Shown: piece after piece, positions 26,707-37,166 of the stretch
How the letters are laid out: each line of letters opens with the position of its first letter
How positions within the stretch are numbered: the first letter of the stretch is position 1
Assembly: GCF_010731715.1 (NCBI RefSeq)
Contig: NZ_AP022587.1
Location: forward strand, 4,712,001-4,776,000
DNA: 64,000 nucleotides
Direction of reading: 5' to 3'
Origin: Mycobacterium stomatepiae
Lineage (GTDB): Bacteria > Actinomycetota > Actinomycetes > Mycobacteriales > Mycobacteriaceae
The notes under the pieces: generated by a model
What the model saw: the letters and a program-made list of their open reading frames with translations, nothing else
Told to the model about the DNA's origin: nothing
Databases searched by the model: none
Position numbers and translations under genes: made by a program

Positions 26707-27216
26707 CTAGATCGGCGTGACGATTTCCGACGTGTAGAAGTCGATCGGTGTCTGCGAGTGCGGCGACGGGCGGTCGACGAAAACCCAAACCCCCGTGGAA
26801 TTCGCCGCGATCGGGCCGTCCAGTGTTACCGTGCCCGCGCCGCTGCCGTCGGTGTCGATTCCGCCGGCACTGACCCCGGCATCTCCGGCACCGCACCCCG
26901 CCGAAGTTCGGGGCGTCTGAATCAGTCGGACGTTGTAATGGGATCCCGGTTCGGCGGCAATCAATTGCACCTGCGCGACGACCTTGTTCGACGCCTTACT
27001 GATGACCGTCTGACCGCTGCCCTTGCCCATTGTCGGCACATTGACCGCCCAGGTGAAGTCGCACGCCCGGAACTTCGGCGTCAACGGCACCAGCGAACCA
27101 CCTGAACTAACATCCGCGGCCGCGACGCCCGTTGCTCCGCAAAACGCAGCCGCTCCAAGAATATTGGCGCCGATGCACAACAGCGCGGGGATTTTTCGCA
27201 TTGATTTCCTAGCCAT
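26707..27216 (-). CDS. Secreted mycobacterial protein of unknown function
   Basis: A 169-residue protein with a Sec signal peptide (KIPALLCIGANILGAAAFCG, cleavage expected near GVAAA-DVS). The mature domain is rich in beta strands and contains two Cys (CDFTWAV and SAGCGAGDAG) that may form a disulfide. The C-terminus reads TGVWVFVDRPSPHSQTP. The start is ATG 27216 with GGAG 5 nt upstream; ATG 27201 after AGGAAA is the alternative. It resembles small exported proteins seen in mycobacteria, but I cannot name a family. Confidence 0.7.
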   Translation of the reverse strand: MARKSMRKIPALLCIGANILGAAAFCGATGVAAADVSSGGSLVPLTPKFRACDFTWAVNVPTMGKGSGQTVISKASNKVVAQVQLIAAEPGSHYNVRLIQTPRTSAGCGAGDAGVSAGGIDTDGSGAGTVTLDGPIAANSTGVWVFVDRPSPHSQTPIDFYTSEIVTPI

Positions 27217-27329
27217 AGACTCCGCTGGAACCTACCAAAGGTAGTGAACGAAAATGGCTATAAAGAGTTGACAGTTAGACAAATCACATGCTGCAGCATT
27301 GTGCTGTCCAGCTCACACACCTGCCCGCA

Positions 27330-27758
27330 TCACTCGGCGACCAGGCCTTTCACCTGCTGGTAGTAAATGATGTTGCCGCCGCCAGCCCAATTACCTTCCG
27401 GGATTTCGTGAATCAGCGTCCAGATCTGAAACGCCCGCGGGCCGTGCGGCTCGATTCCCGCCGCGGCACACACCGCCTCGTGCACGTCGGCGGCGAGCTG
27501 TTCCTTGCGGGCCTTGTCGAGTGCGCCCGCGAACACCGTGAGCTCTACCCGGAACCGGGGTTCGCCCGACCCGCGGCCACCGACCGAGACCTCGGCCGGC
27601 TCCTTCGCGTGTAGATACACCAGGGTGTTGTCGCGCAAAAACGGTGTGCCGGGTGCGCGTTCGGCGCGCAGCAGCGCGCTGACCAATTCGTCGGTGAGCC
27701 GGCTCAACGCGTCGTCGTCGATGGAGCCACGCGCGAATGTCAGGTCAATCATCGGCAT
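27330..27758 (-). CDS. Tautomerase-superfamily (4-oxalocrotonate/MIF-like) enzyme
   Basis: A 142-residue protein starting [11 protein letters not shown] at ATG 27758 behind AAGGAGG. Removal of Met would expose the Pro that serves as the catalytic base in this superfamily. The sequence has two beta-alpha-beta repeats ([10 protein letters not shown] and [12 protein letters not shown]), consistent with a fused double-domain tautomerase rather than the 60-residue 4-OT form. It follows the LLM oxidoreductase gene by 17 nt and is probably co-transcribed. The substrate is unknown. Confidence 0.8.
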   Translation of the reverse strand: MPMIDLTFARGSIDDDALSRLTDELVSALLRAERAPGTPFLRDNTLVYLHAKEPAEVSVGGRGSGEPRFRVELTVFAGALDKARKEQLAADVHEAVCAAAGIEPHGPRAFQIWTLIHEIPEGNWAGGGNIIYYQQVKGLVAE

Positions 27759-27775
27759 TGCCAATCGCCTCCTTG

Positions 27776-28914
27776 CTAGAGCTTGCGCAGGCCTCGCACG
27801 ACCTTGATGTAGGGCGTGGTCGCGGACGCGCTTTTGCGCAAACTCGGTTGAATCGCACCGGCATTGCCCACGACGGGTAGCGCAGGCCATGGTCGCGAAA
27901 CTCCGCGATTTGTTCGATGACCTCATCGGGTGTGCCCACCGCGAACAATTCCCGGACGAGCGATCGCGGAACCTTCGCCGCATAAGACAGGGCGGTCTGT
28001 TCGTCGATCAATTGCGGAATCAGGTCCTGGACTCCGGTGAAGTCCGCGCCGAGCGGATGCTGCGCGCCGTGGCGTTCCCAGTCCTTGGCGGGGGAGTTGA
28101 GGGTGAAGACCTTGGCGATGTCGGAGTCGACGACCTCGTCGATTTCGTCGCGGGACCGTCCGGTCACAATGAACCGGATCAGCGCGGGGGTGATGGCTTG
28201 CGGGTCGCGGCCCGCATTCGAGGCCGCGGTGCGCACGATCTCGAGTTGCTCACCGTATTCGCCCGCCCGCGTCGTCCCGGGGAACCAGCCATCGGCGTAT
28301 TTGCCGGTGGCGCGCATCATCCGGGGCCCGTGGGCGGCGATCCAGATCTCCGGCCACTTGCCCTTATACGGCGGCAGCGCGAAAGTCGCGTTGTGCAAAG
28401 GAAAGAACTCCGAATCCCGGCTGACCAACTCGCCATTGGAGTTCCATAGCGCCCGGATGGTGGCTGCCGCCTCCTCGAAGCGCCCCACCGGCTGCGACCA
28501 GTCGACTCCATAGGGCGCATTGCTTTCTCGCTCACCGGTTCCGATGCCGAGCACCGCGCGCCCCTTGGCCAACAGATGCAGCGAGGCGACGGCCTGCGCC
28601 GTGACGGCGGGGTTGCGCCGGCCGGCGTCGGTGACCGCCACCCCCAGCCGCATTCGGGCCTTGTTGCGCCCGGCGAGATAGCCGAGCATCGTCCAGGGTT
28701 CGAGGTGCGCGTCCATCTTCGGGATGATGCGAGCGGCGCCGACGTGCTTGGTGTTCCACATCGACGGCCGCAGAACCGAATTTAGATGGTCGGCGACCCA
28801 GAACGAGTCGGCTCCGCAGGCCAGTCCGGTCAGGTAGTCGGCGTGGATCAACGGCTTTGGGCCGAAACGCGAATTGATCGTGTTGTGCATGACACCCACG
28901 CCGAACTTCGCCAT
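27776..28914 (-). CDS. LLM-class F420-dependent oxidoreductase, frameshifted near its 3' end
   Basis: From ATG 28914 (AAGGAG 8 nt before), about 380 codons. Luciferase-like family features: [65 protein letters not shown] near 120, [20 protein letters not shown] near 190. The frame as written runs into Arg/Pro-rich nonsense after [12 protein letters not shown]. Adding one base near 27887 gives [15 protein letters not shown]...[14 protein letters not shown] sense ending at TAG 27776, the normal C-terminus for phthiodiolone-ketoreductase-like mycobacterial members. A deletion or sequencing error is likely. The tautomerase gene follows directly. Confidence 0.82.
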
Positions 28915-28985
28915 CGCCATTGCTCCTTCGGGCCGCCGACCACGGGCTAGCCGATCGGCGACCCAGGACCATAAGTGATCGGCCG

Positions 28986-29228
28986 CGGTTCATCAATGAC
29001 GGGCCCGTTGCCCTGCCCGACGACGCGACCGCACACATCGGCTGGGCGGACCGGGTCGACGCGGGCCTGGCGCCGCACGCCCTGCCCGGTGGCTATCCGA
29101 ACATGCTGGGGCCGGACGCGCACGAGCAGACCGCGCATGCGTATGGCGGCAACGCCACGCGCCTGGGTGCGGTCAAGATGCAGTTCGACCCTGACGGCGT
29201 ATTTTCCGCCATCGGCCTACCGGGTTAA
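28986..29228 (+). pseudogene. C-terminal fragment of a BBE-type FAD-linked oxidoreductase
   Basis: About 80 codons ending at TAA 29228 match the berberine-bridge-enzyme C-terminus: LPGGYPNMLG, AYGGNATRLGAVKMQFDPDGVF. The catalytic and FAD-binding regions are missing, and there is no start. It is a gene remnant. Confidence 0.7.
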
Positions 29229-29255
29229 TCGACGAACAGCCGCGACAATGGCGGG

Positions 29256-29945
29256 ATGCGTTATGTGCGCCTGGTTCTCTCGCTAGTGGCAGTCGCGGTA
29301 TCCGCAGCCACAACCGCACAGGCCGGCCCGGACGTGCCGCCCGTCAGTGACGCGGCACGCGCGGCCGATTTCGTCGACGTTCGCACCGTCGTCCCCGATG
29401 CCGTCGTCGACCTGCGCTACGCGACGACCAACAACTTCACCGGCACGCAGTTGTATCCCTCCGACGCCCGTTGCCTGGTGCACCAATCCATGGCTCAAGG
29501 CCTCGCGACCGCCGCGTCGGCGCTGCGTCCCCAGGGGCACCTGCTGGTGTTCTGGGATTGCTATCGGCCCCACGACGTTCAGGTCAGGATGTTTAATGTG
29601 GTTCCCAACCCGGCCTGGGTGGCGCGGCCGGGTCAGTTTGCGCACAGCCACGAGTCGGGGCGTTCGGTGGACGTGACCTTTACCAGCGTGCAACCGCAGT
29701 GCCCGCCCGAACGTCACGCGGGTGGGCTATGTCTGGCCGACATGGGCACCGACTTCGACGATTTCACCCCGCGCGCAACGGCCTTCGCCACGCAGGGTGT
29801 CAGCGCCGACGCTCAGGCCAATCGGGCCAGTTTGCGCGATGCGATGAAGTACGGCGGGCTGTCCCCGTATTCCGGCGAGTGGTGGCACTTCGACGGTCCC
29901 GGAGCCGGTGTCGACCGTCCGATTCTCAACGTCTCCGTAGACTGA
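29256..29945 (+). CDS. Exported D-Ala-D-Ala dipeptidase (VanX/DdpX family)
   Basis: A 229-residue peptidase M15D homologue from ATG 29256 with a Sec signal peptide (LVLSLVAVAVSAATTAQA). Zinc site: HSHESGRSVDVTF supplies the S-x-H-x(6)-D motif, and GEWWHFD supplies the Glu base and second His. VVDLRYATTNNFTG near residue 52 is also characteristic. VanX enzymes cut D-Ala-D-Ala dipeptide; an exported copy would act on wall-derived dipeptide or a related substrate. It is a single gene, with a hairpin just after the stop. Confidence 0.88.
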   Translation: MRYVRLVLSLVAVAVSAATTAQAGPDVPPVSDAARAADFVDVRTVVPDAVVDLRYATTNNFTGTQLYPSDARCLVHQSMAQGLATAASALRPQGHLLVFWDCYRPHDVQVRMFNVVPNPAWVARPGQFAHSHESGRSVDVTFTSVQPQCPPERHAGGLCLADMGTDFDDFTPRATAFATQGVSADAQANRASLRDAMKYGGLSPYSGEWWHFDGPGAGVDRPILNVSVD

Positions 29946-29946
29946 C

Positions 29947-29967
29947 GCATCTCACATAGTGAGATGC
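29947..29967. terminator. Perfect 8-bp hairpin after the VanX-like gene
   Basis: GCATCTCA and TGAGATGC flank a 5-nt loop directly after the stop codon and before the next start. It could be a weak terminator or an operator for the methyltransferase gene; the T tract is short. Confidence 0.45.
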
Positions 29968-30007
29968 TAGTTTCATATTATGACTGGACTTCGGTAGACT
30001 TTGCGTC

Positions 30008-30814
30008 ATGAGCGACCGAGCCACCTACACGAACGGACATCACGAGTCGGCACTGCGCAGCCACCAGCGGCGCACCGCGGCGGACTCAGCGGGCTACCTG
30101 CTGCCGTACCTGCGGCCGGGGCTATCGCTGCTCGACGTGGGCTGCGGCCCGGGGACCATCACCGCGGACCTCGCCAACATCGTGGCACCCGGATCGGTCA
30201 CGGCTGTCGATCAATTCGCCGACGTCCTCGACGCGGCCCGCACCGAGGCCCAGCAACGCAACCTGTCCAACATCTCGTTCGCGACCGCCGACGTGGGTCG
30301 GCTCGACATGGCCGACGACACATTCGATGTCGTGCACGCGCACCAGGTGCTGCAGCACCTCGCCGATCCGGTGCGCGCGCTGCGCGAGATGCGCAGGGTG
30401 TGTACACCCGGCGGCATCGTGGCCGCTCGCGATGCCGACTACGCGGGGTTTGTCTGGTTCCCACGCCTTGCGGCACTGGACTTTTGGCGCGACATCTACC
30501 AACAGGCCGCGCGAGCCAACGGTGGCGAGCCGGACGCCGGCCGGCGCCTGCTGTCGTGGGCGCTGGAGGCGGGCTTCGACGACGTGACGCCCACCGGAAG
30601 CCTCTGGTGCTTTGCCACCGACGAGGCCCGCGAATGGTGGGGCGGCATGTGGGCCGACCGGATCCTGCACTCCGGCATCGCCGCCGACATTCTGCGGTTC
30701 GGTCTGGCCACCCCCGCGCAGCTCGAGGAGATCGCGCAGGCATGGCGGGACTGGGCGGCGGCGAAGGACGGTTGGCTGGCGATCCCGAACGGCGAAATCA
30801 TCCGCCGTGCTTAG
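30008..30814 (+). CDS. SAM-dependent methyltransferase (class I, UbiE-like)
   Basis: A 268-residue enzyme with a canonical SAM-binding core: LLDVGCGPGTITADLA at about residue 41 (motif I), VTAVDQFADVL (motif II acid), FATADVGRLDMAD, FDVVHAHQVLQHLADP (motif IV) and VCTPGGIVAARDAD (motif VI). The C-terminal part is helical and probably sets the substrate. There is no membrane segment. It stands alone after the hairpin. The substrate is unknown; relatives modify quinones, lipids or small metabolites. Confidence 0.88.
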   Translation: MSDRATYTNGHHESALRSHQRRTAADSAGYLLPYLRPGLSLLDVGCGPGTITADLANIVAPGSVTAVDQFADVLDAARTEAQQRNLSNISFATADVGRLDMADDTFDVVHAHQVLQHLADPVRALREMRRVCTPGGIVAARDADYAGFVWFPRLAALDFWRDIYQQAARANGGEPDAGRRLLSWALEAGFDDVTPTGSLWCFATDEAREWWGGMWADRILHSGIAADILRFGLATPAQLEEIAQAWRDWAAAKDGWLAIPNGEIIRRA

Positions 30815-30818
30815 GTAT

Positions 30819-31025
30819 TCAGTCCGCGAGCTGATCGGGAATGGGCTGCGCGCCGCCACCGTAACGGGACAGGTCCGCGACTCCGCTCGTCCGCAGCACC
30901 CCGGAATCGATGTAGCAATTGCCGGTGGCCTGCCGAGCAGGGCGGGAGAGGATCTCGGCGGCGGCGTCGCCCATGATCTCCGGACTGCGTGACGACTCGG
31001 CCAACTTCGCGTCATCGGCCATGTT
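30819..31025 (-). pseudogene. C-terminal fragment of a short-chain dehydrogenase
   Basis: The frame reads RSPEIMGDAAAEILSRPA, ATGNCYIDSGVLRTSGVADL and ends IPDQLAD at TGA 30819. This is the C-terminal end of hydroxysteroid-dehydrogenase-like SDR proteins. The Rossmann start and the Tyr-x-x-x-Lys site are gone, and the mutase promoter lies where they would be. It is a truncated remnant. Confidence 0.7.
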
Positions 31026-31091
31026 GGTCACCGCGCTGCATTTAGCCTGGTCAACACGTGGTATTAGCATTCTCTTTTTTTTGCAAGTACG

Positions 31092-31101
31092 TTATTCATC
31101 G

Positions 31102-31109
<8 letters not shown>
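31092..31109. promoter_or_regulatory. Palindrome over the mutase gene start
   Basis: TTATTCATC followed directly by GATGGATAA is an 18-bp palindrome with one mismatched pair. It covers the ATG at 31102, which makes the ATG at 31111 a reasonable alternative start and suggests an operator or leader structure. A T8 run lies 10 bp upstream. Confidence 0.4.
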
Positions 31110-32679
<1,570 letters not shown>

Positions 32680-33108
32680 ATGGCGGTAAGAATTCTGGTC
32701 GCGAAACCCGGCCTCGACGGGCACGACCGGGGCGCCAAGATCGTGGCCCGCACCTTGCGTGACGCCGGATTCGAGGTCATCTACACCGGTATCCGTCAGC
32801 GCATCGAAGATATCGCGTCGATCGCGGTCCAGGAAGACGTCGCCGTCGTGGGCCTGAGCATCCTGTCCGGTGCGCATCTGGCGCTCACCGCCCGGACCGT
32901 CGAAGCGTTGCGCGCCGCCGACGCCGCCGACATCGCCGTCGTCGTCGGCGGAACCATCCCGCACGCCGACGTCCCCAAACTCGTCTCCGCCGGTGCCGCG
33001 GCGGTGTTTCCCACCGGCACACCGCTGGAAACCTTGGTGCGCGAAATCCGCGCGCTGACCGGCACTCCCGATCCAGTCACGGAGGAACCATGCGCGTCGG
33101 AGCGATGA
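32680..33108 (+). CDS. Acyl-CoA mutase small subunit (cobalamin-binding domain)
   Basis: A 142-residue Rossmann-like B12-binding subunit. It has the base-off signature D-x-H-x-x-G in KPGLDGHDRGAK near residue 16, the S-x-L of LSILSGAH near 61, and the GG of VVVGGTIP near 91. The ATG follows the large-subunit TAG with no gap, so the two are made together. It ends with a short polar tail, within which the next gene starts. A separate small subunit is the arrangement seen in isobutyryl- and hydroxyisobutyryl-CoA mutases. Confidence 0.93.
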   Translation: MAVRILVAKPGLDGHDRGAKIVARTLRDAGFEVIYTGIRQRIEDIASIAVQEDVAVVGLSILSGAHLALTARTVEALRAADAADIAVVVGGTIPHADVPKLVSAGAAAVFPTGTPLETLVREIRALTGTPDPVTEEPCASER

Positions 33109-34046
33109 TCGGCGCCGAGCGGGGCGACATGGCCCGCAAGGTGGACAAGCTGATCTCCGATATCGAATGGGCCGAATCCGCGGGGCTGGACACCGCGTGG
33201 ATGCCGCAGGTACCCAACGACTTCGACTGCCTGACCATGGTATCGCTGATGGCCGCGCACAGCTCACGCATCGAGCTGGGTACCGCGGTGGTGCCGCTGC
33301 AGGCGCAGCATCCGATTGCTCTTGCCCGCCAAGCGCTCTCGACGCATGCCGTGGCTGCCGGGCGCTTGGCACTGGGTGTTGGACCGTCGCACCACTGGAT
33401 CGTCCGCGACATGCTCGGCTTGCCGTATGAGAAGCCGGCTGCCTACACCCGCGACTACCTGCAGGTGCTCAACGCCGCGATCGCCGGCCCGGGATCGGTT
33501 GACGTCGAGAACGACTCGTTCACGGTGCACAACCCGATGGCGATCGGGGCCGATACCCCGATGCCGGTCCTGGTCGCCGCGTTGGGTCCGGTGATGCTGC
33601 AGATCGCCGGTGAACTCGCCGACGGCACCGTGTTGTGGATGGCCGACGAACGCGCGATCGGTGATCACATCGCGCCGAAGATCACCAAGGCCGCGGCGGA
33701 CGCCGGTCGCCCCGCGCCGCGGATCATTGCGGGTATCCCGGTATGCCTCTGTGCGCCTTCCCAAGTCGACGACGCGAAAGAGCGGGCCAACCGCATCCTG
33801 GGCGAGGCGGAGGTGTCGCCCAACTATCAGCGGTTGCTCGACCGCGGCGATGCCCACGATGTCGGTGATCTGTGTGCGGCCGGCGACGCGGAACAGATTC
33901 TGCGGCGATTCCGCGCTTTCGCCGACGCCGGTGTGACCGACTTGTCGGTACGCCTGCTGCCGATCGGTGACAACCGGGATGAGCTGGTCGCTTCCAAGCG
34001 CCGCACCCGCGAAGTGATCGCCTCGCTCGCGGCGGAATTGCGTTGA
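33090..34046 (+). CDS. LLM-class F420-dependent oxidoreductase
   Basis: A 318-residue luciferase-like protein of the F420 group (TIGR03564-like): MRVGAMIGAERGDM, SAGLDTAWMPQVPNDFD, LGTAVVPLQAQHPIALARQ, RLALGVGPSHHWI and MPVLVAALGPVMLQIAGELADG. It begins inside the 3' end of the small mutase subunit and ends on the TTG start of the CoA transferase gene, so the four genes form one translated unit. It probably oxidises or reduces an intermediate related to the mutase pathway; the substrate is unknown. Confidence 0.88.
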   Translation: MRVGAMIGAERGDMARKVDKLISDIEWAESAGLDTAWMPQVPNDFDCLTMVSLMAAHSSRIELGTAVVPLQAQHPIALARQALSTHAVAAGRLALGVGPSHHWIVRDMLGLPYEKPAAYTRDYLQVLNAAIAGPGSVDVENDSFTVHNPMAIGADTPMPVLVAALGPVMLQIAGELADGTVLWMADERAIGDHIAPKITKAAADAGRPAPRIIAGIPVCLCAPSQVDDAKERANRILGEAEVSPNYQRLLDRGDAHDVGDLCAAGDAEQILRRFRAFADAGVTDLSVRLLPIGDNRDELVASKRRTREVIASLAAELR

Positions 34047-35080
34047 CTGCCAGCTTCACCGGGCCGCTGGCAGGCATACGGATCCTGGAAGTCGGCACCA
34101 TGCTGGCGGGTCCGTACGCCACCATGCTGCTCGCGGACCTCGGCGCCGAGGTCGTCAAGATCGAACCCCGCGGCGGCGAAATCTCGCGCAGCGTCGGCGC
34201 CACCTACTTCGCCAGCATCAACCGCAACAAGTCGAGCATCGCGCTGGACCTGAATTCCGATGTGGGACAGCAACGGTTGGGTGAACTGGTCGCCGAGTCG
34301 CAAGCGCTGCTGGTGAACCTGAAGCCGTCGGCCATTCGGCGGCTGGGGCTCACCTATGACGCGCTGCGCCGGCACAACGAGCGGATCGTCTGCGTCGCGA
34401 TCACCGGGTTCGGGCTGTACGGCGGCGACGACCCGGCCTTCGATTACGTGGTCCAGGCCGGCGTCGGGACCGCCGCCCTGACCGGCGACCCGGACGGCCC
34501 GCCGACGCTACCCGGTTACTCCTCGGCCGACAACTCGACCGGAATGACCGCGGCGCTGGGCCTTTTGGCCAAGATCATCTCCGGAACCGGTGGACAGGTC
34601 GACGTGTCGCTGCGCGACGTAATGCTGTCACAGCTGAACTATCACGCATCGGCGTACCTCAACAGCGGCGTCGAGCCGCGGCGCCGGCCGTGCGGCGCGC
34701 ACTCCTATTACGTTCCGGCCCAGCTTTTTCCGACCGCGGACGGGTATCTGGCGCTGTTCATCACGCACGACGGCTTCTGGAAGTCGTTTGCGGCCGAGGC
34801 GGGCATCGGGGGCTTCGAGACGATGGCCGAGCGGGTCGCTCGCCGCGACGAAGTGCTGGCCGTGGTCACCGCGATGCTGGCAACCGATACCGCCGCCGGA
34901 TGGGAACGACGACTGCGACCGCTGGGAGTGCCCGCCGCGGCGGTGCGCACGCTGCCCGAAGCGCTCGAGGCGACGCCGGAAGTGGTTGTCACGGCCGGAG
35001 ATTTTCGGCTCGTCGGCAGCCCGATCCACATCTCCGGGTATGAACCCGACTATCGGCCGCCGCCGGACCTGCCGGAATAG
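34043..35080 (+). CDS. Family III CoA transferase (CaiB/BaiF)
   Basis: A 345-residue enzyme: LAGIRILEVGTMLAGPYA at the N-terminus, ADLGAEVVKIEP, INRNKSSIALDL, and SADNSTGMTAALGLLA near 170, whose Asp is the family nucleophile. GGQVDVSLRDVML follows. The start is TTG 34043, overlapping the LLM gene by 4 nt. Family III transferases move CoA between carboxylic acids and would activate the substrate of the mutase pathway without ATP. Members also include racemases such as Mcr, but the Asp-centred motif with no racemase His-Asp pair visible favours transfer. Confidence 0.88.
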   Translation: MTASFTGPLAGIRILEVGTMLAGPYATMLLADLGAEVVKIEPRGGEISRSVGATYFASINRNKSSIALDLNSDVGQQRLGELVAESQALLVNLKPSAIRRLGLTYDALRRHNERIVCVAITGFGLYGGDDPAFDYVVQAGVGTAALTGDPDGPPTLPGYSSADNSTGMTAALGLLAKIISGTGGQVDVSLRDVMLSQLNYHASAYLNSGVEPRRRPCGAHSYYVPAQLFPTADGYLALFITHDGFWKSFAAEAGIGGFETMAERVARRDEVLAVVTAMLATDTAAGWERRLRPLGVPAAAVRTLPEALEATPEVVVTAGDFRLVGSPIHISGYEPDYRPPPDLPE

Positions 35081-35126
35081 CGACCTTTGCCGCCGAGTGC
35101 GCGGCCAGCCGCGCGTTCGCTGCGGA

Positions 35127-36392
35127 CTACCGCGCTACGGCGGCCTGCCTCTCCGCGAAGAGGCGTGCCCACTCGGCGCGCGGCCGGATGGATACGTCCA
35201 CGTCGGTCGCCTTGGCGCGCAAGGCCTTTACGGTCGCCTGCTCGCGCGGAGTACGGGCGAACGGGTCCCAGCTGAAGAACCGGCTGGCGTTGCCCCAGGT
35301 GATCTTGTTGATGTCGGAATCCGACGCGCCCGCAGCAGTCAGCTCGGCCAGCACCTGCTCGGGTGCATCGGGCCAGAAGCAGTCCGAGTGCGGGTAGTCG
35401 CACTCCCAGGCGATGATGTCGATGCCGATCTCGTGGCGCAGCTTCAGCGACGTCTTGTCGGTGACGTAGCAGGCCAGCGAGTGCTCGCGAAACACGTCGC
35501 TGGGCAGCTTGGCGCCGAAGTCACGGCGCAGCCACTTCTGGTTGGTGTAGTGGCGGTCGCTGCGGTCCAGATAGAACGGAATCCAGCCGATGCCGCCCTC
35601 GGAGAAGGCGAACTTCAGGTCCGGATAGTTGCGCATCGCGGGACCCCACAACAGATCCTGCGCGCACATCGCCGAAACCTGGGTGGCCAGAATGATCATG
35701 TTGTCAATCGGCGCGTTGGGAGCCATGCTGATCGCCCCGAATCCGGTGCCGATGTGCAGACACATCACCACGTTCTCTTCGGACAGCGTGCGGAACACCG
35801 GGCCCCAGTAGTCCTCGTCGTGGTAGCTCGGAAGTCCTTCCAGATGCGGCAATTCCGGCATCGTCACCGCCCGGCAACCCTTGGCGGACACCCGGCGGAT
35901 CTCATCGCACATCGCCTGCGGATTCCACGTCGGCAAAATGGCGATCGAGATGAAGCGGTCCGGATAGGAACCGGCCCACTCGTCGATGTGCCAGTCGTTG
36001 TAGGCCGACACCATCACCAGCGTCGCTTCCTCGCGGTGCATGTTGAGGTGCCGCGCGGAGAAACCGGTGAACGTCGGAAAGCACATCGACGCCAGGATGC
36101 CGTTGCGGTTCATGTCCCGAACGCGTTCGTGCACGTCGTAGACGCCGGGGCGCATCTCGGCGAAACCGGCTGGGTCGCGGCCCCATTCCTCGGCCGGCCA
36201 CGACACCACGGCATTCAGTCCGCTCACGCCCTGCGGCCTGCCCTGGTACATCCACTGGTCGACGCCCTTGGCGTCGACCACGACGACCGGGGCCTCGGGC
36301 TTGTACTTGGCGGGTACGTGGCGCAGGAACATATCCGGCGGCTCGACCACGTGGTCGTCGATGCTCACCAGGATCAGGTCACCGGCATCCAT
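35127..36392 (-). CDS. Amidohydrolase-family (Amidohydro_2) metal-dependent hydrolase/decarboxylase
   Basis: A TIM-barrel protein of 421 residues from ATG 36392 (GAGGAAAG upstream). Family marks: VSIDDHVVEPPDMF near the N-terminus (first metal motif, D-x-H), MCFPTFTGFSARHL, AYNDWHIDEWAG, ITILP-like IAILPTWNPQAM, MCLHIGTGFG near 235 (His ligand), FAFSEGGIGWIPF and ECDYPHSDCFWPD near 360 (Asp). Such proteins include ACMSD-type decarboxylases and hydrolases and are frequent in mycobacterial lipid and aromatic clusters. It leads an operon with the EthD-like and ferredoxin genes downstream of the shared 37.17-kb operator, so it belongs to the same regulon. Confidence 0.88.
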   Translation of the reverse strand: MDAGDLILVSIDDHVVEPPDMFLRHVPAKYKPEAPVVVVDAKGVDQWMYQGRPQGVSGLNAVVSWPAEEWGRDPAGFAEMRPGVYDVHERVRDMNRNGILASMCFPTFTGFSARHLNMHREEATLVMVSAYNDWHIDEWAGSYPDRFISIAILPTWNPQAMCDEIRRVSAKGCRAVTMPELPHLEGLPSYHDEDYWGPVFRTLSEENVVMCLHIGTGFGAISMAPNAPIDNMIILATQVSAMCAQDLLWGPAMRNYPDLKFAFSEGGIGWIPFYLDRSDRHYTNQKWLRRDFGAKLPSDVFREHSLACYVTDKTSLKLRHEIGIDIIAWECDYPHSDCFWPDAPEQVLAELTAAGASDSDINKITWGNASRFFSWDPFARTPREQATVKALRAKATDVDVSIRPRAEWARLFAERQAAVAR

Positions 36393-36432
36393 CAAGCTTT
36401 CCTCTTCCCTGCAGCGGCACAGCCGAATTCGG

Positions 36433-36747
36433 CTAGCCGTCGACTTCGGTCGTCGTCTCCAGTAGCCGCGGGGTCGGCGCGGGATCGAGCAGCAGCGCGT
36501 CGGACATCGTCAGCTTGCCCGCGTTGGCGATCATGTTGTCCAGGACGGCCTGCAGATCGTCGCCCTCGATCTCATAGATGGCGACATAGGGGCCCTCGCC
36601 GTCGACCGGGCGCAGCCGCCGGGCCGAGACGATCCCGTCCAGAGCCACCAGTTCGGGCAGATGGACTTCGTCGTACCAGGTGTTGTACTCCTGCTCGCGC
36701 TCGGGCGAACTGGGCCGACTCTCCACAAGCAGGATGCCCTTGGACAT
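36433..36747 (-). CDS. EthD-like/dimeric alpha-beta-barrel protein
   Basis: A 104-residue protein from ATG 36747 (GAGGTGG upstream): GILLVESRPSSPERE, YNTWYDEVHLPELVAL near residue 27, SARRLRPVDGEGPYVAIYEIEGDD. The N-x-W-Y-D-x-x-H-x-P-x-L pattern is typical of ferredoxin-fold dimeric barrel proteins related to EthD, which sit next to P450 or hydroxylase systems. It has no catalytic set that defines a reaction. It lies between the ferredoxin and amidohydrolase genes in one operon. Confidence 0.75.
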   Translation of the reverse strand: MSKGILLVESRPSSPEREQEYNTWYDEVHLPELVALDGIVSARRLRPVDGEGPYVAIYEIEGDDLQAVLDNMIANAGKLTMSDALLLDPAPTPRLLETTTEVDG

Positions 36748-36767
36748 CAGAAGCCACCTCTCTGTGA

Positions 36768-37070
36768 CTACTCGTAGCGCACCGTGACGGAAGCCGTATC
36801 GGGTACACCCTGGCACGTCAGAATGTAGCCGTCGGCCACTTCGTCGTCGTCGAGAGCGTCGTTGATCCGCATGGTCGCGTGCCCGTCCTCGAGGCGAGCC
36901 ATGCAGGTGCCGCAATTGCCGGCCTCGCAGTTGAAGGGGGGATCTAGGCCGGCACGCCGTGCGCTCTCCAGCAGCGTTTCGCCGGGAACCAACGCCACCG
37001 TCGCCTTCTTGCGCTCCAGGTGGATCGTCACCGTGCCGGGCTCGGCGCCGTTTGTCGTGGGATCTGCCAC
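36768..37070 (-). CDS. Plant-type [2Fe-2S] ferredoxin
   Basis: A 100-residue ferredoxin from GTG 37070, chosen because GAGGAG lies 9 nt upstream; the frame stays open to an ATG at 37196, but that would place the regulatory palindrome inside the gene. Cluster ligands: CEAGNCGTC (C-x4-C-x2-C) near residue 49 and ILTCQG near the C-terminus. It would pass electrons to a flavin- or haem-dependent oxygenase or dehydrogenase. No cognate oxygenase is encoded next to it, though the LLM and dehydrogenase genes are in the same regulon. Confidence 0.87.
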   Translation of the reverse strand: MADPTTNGAEPGTVTIHLERKKATVALVPGETLLESARRAGLDPPFNCEAGNCGTCMARLEDGHATMRINDALDDDEVADGYILTCQGVPDTASVTVRYE

Positions 37071-37166
37071 CCTCGGAGTCTCCTCGGTCGTCGCGGTGAG
37101 CGCCGCCTGCTGGAACGCGTCGGGTCCACCGTGGCGGCCCCACCCGCGCTTGCGTTCTTCAGTATA

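Noticed and set aside
31072..31083. T8 run before the mutase gene as a terminator
   Set aside because: No stable hairpin precedes it, and it lies in the probable promoter region.
34788..36767. 659-codon plus-strand ORF
   Set aside because: It is antisense to the amidohydrolase and EthD-like genes, is rich in His/Arg/Val typical of high-GC shadow frames, and has no family motifs.
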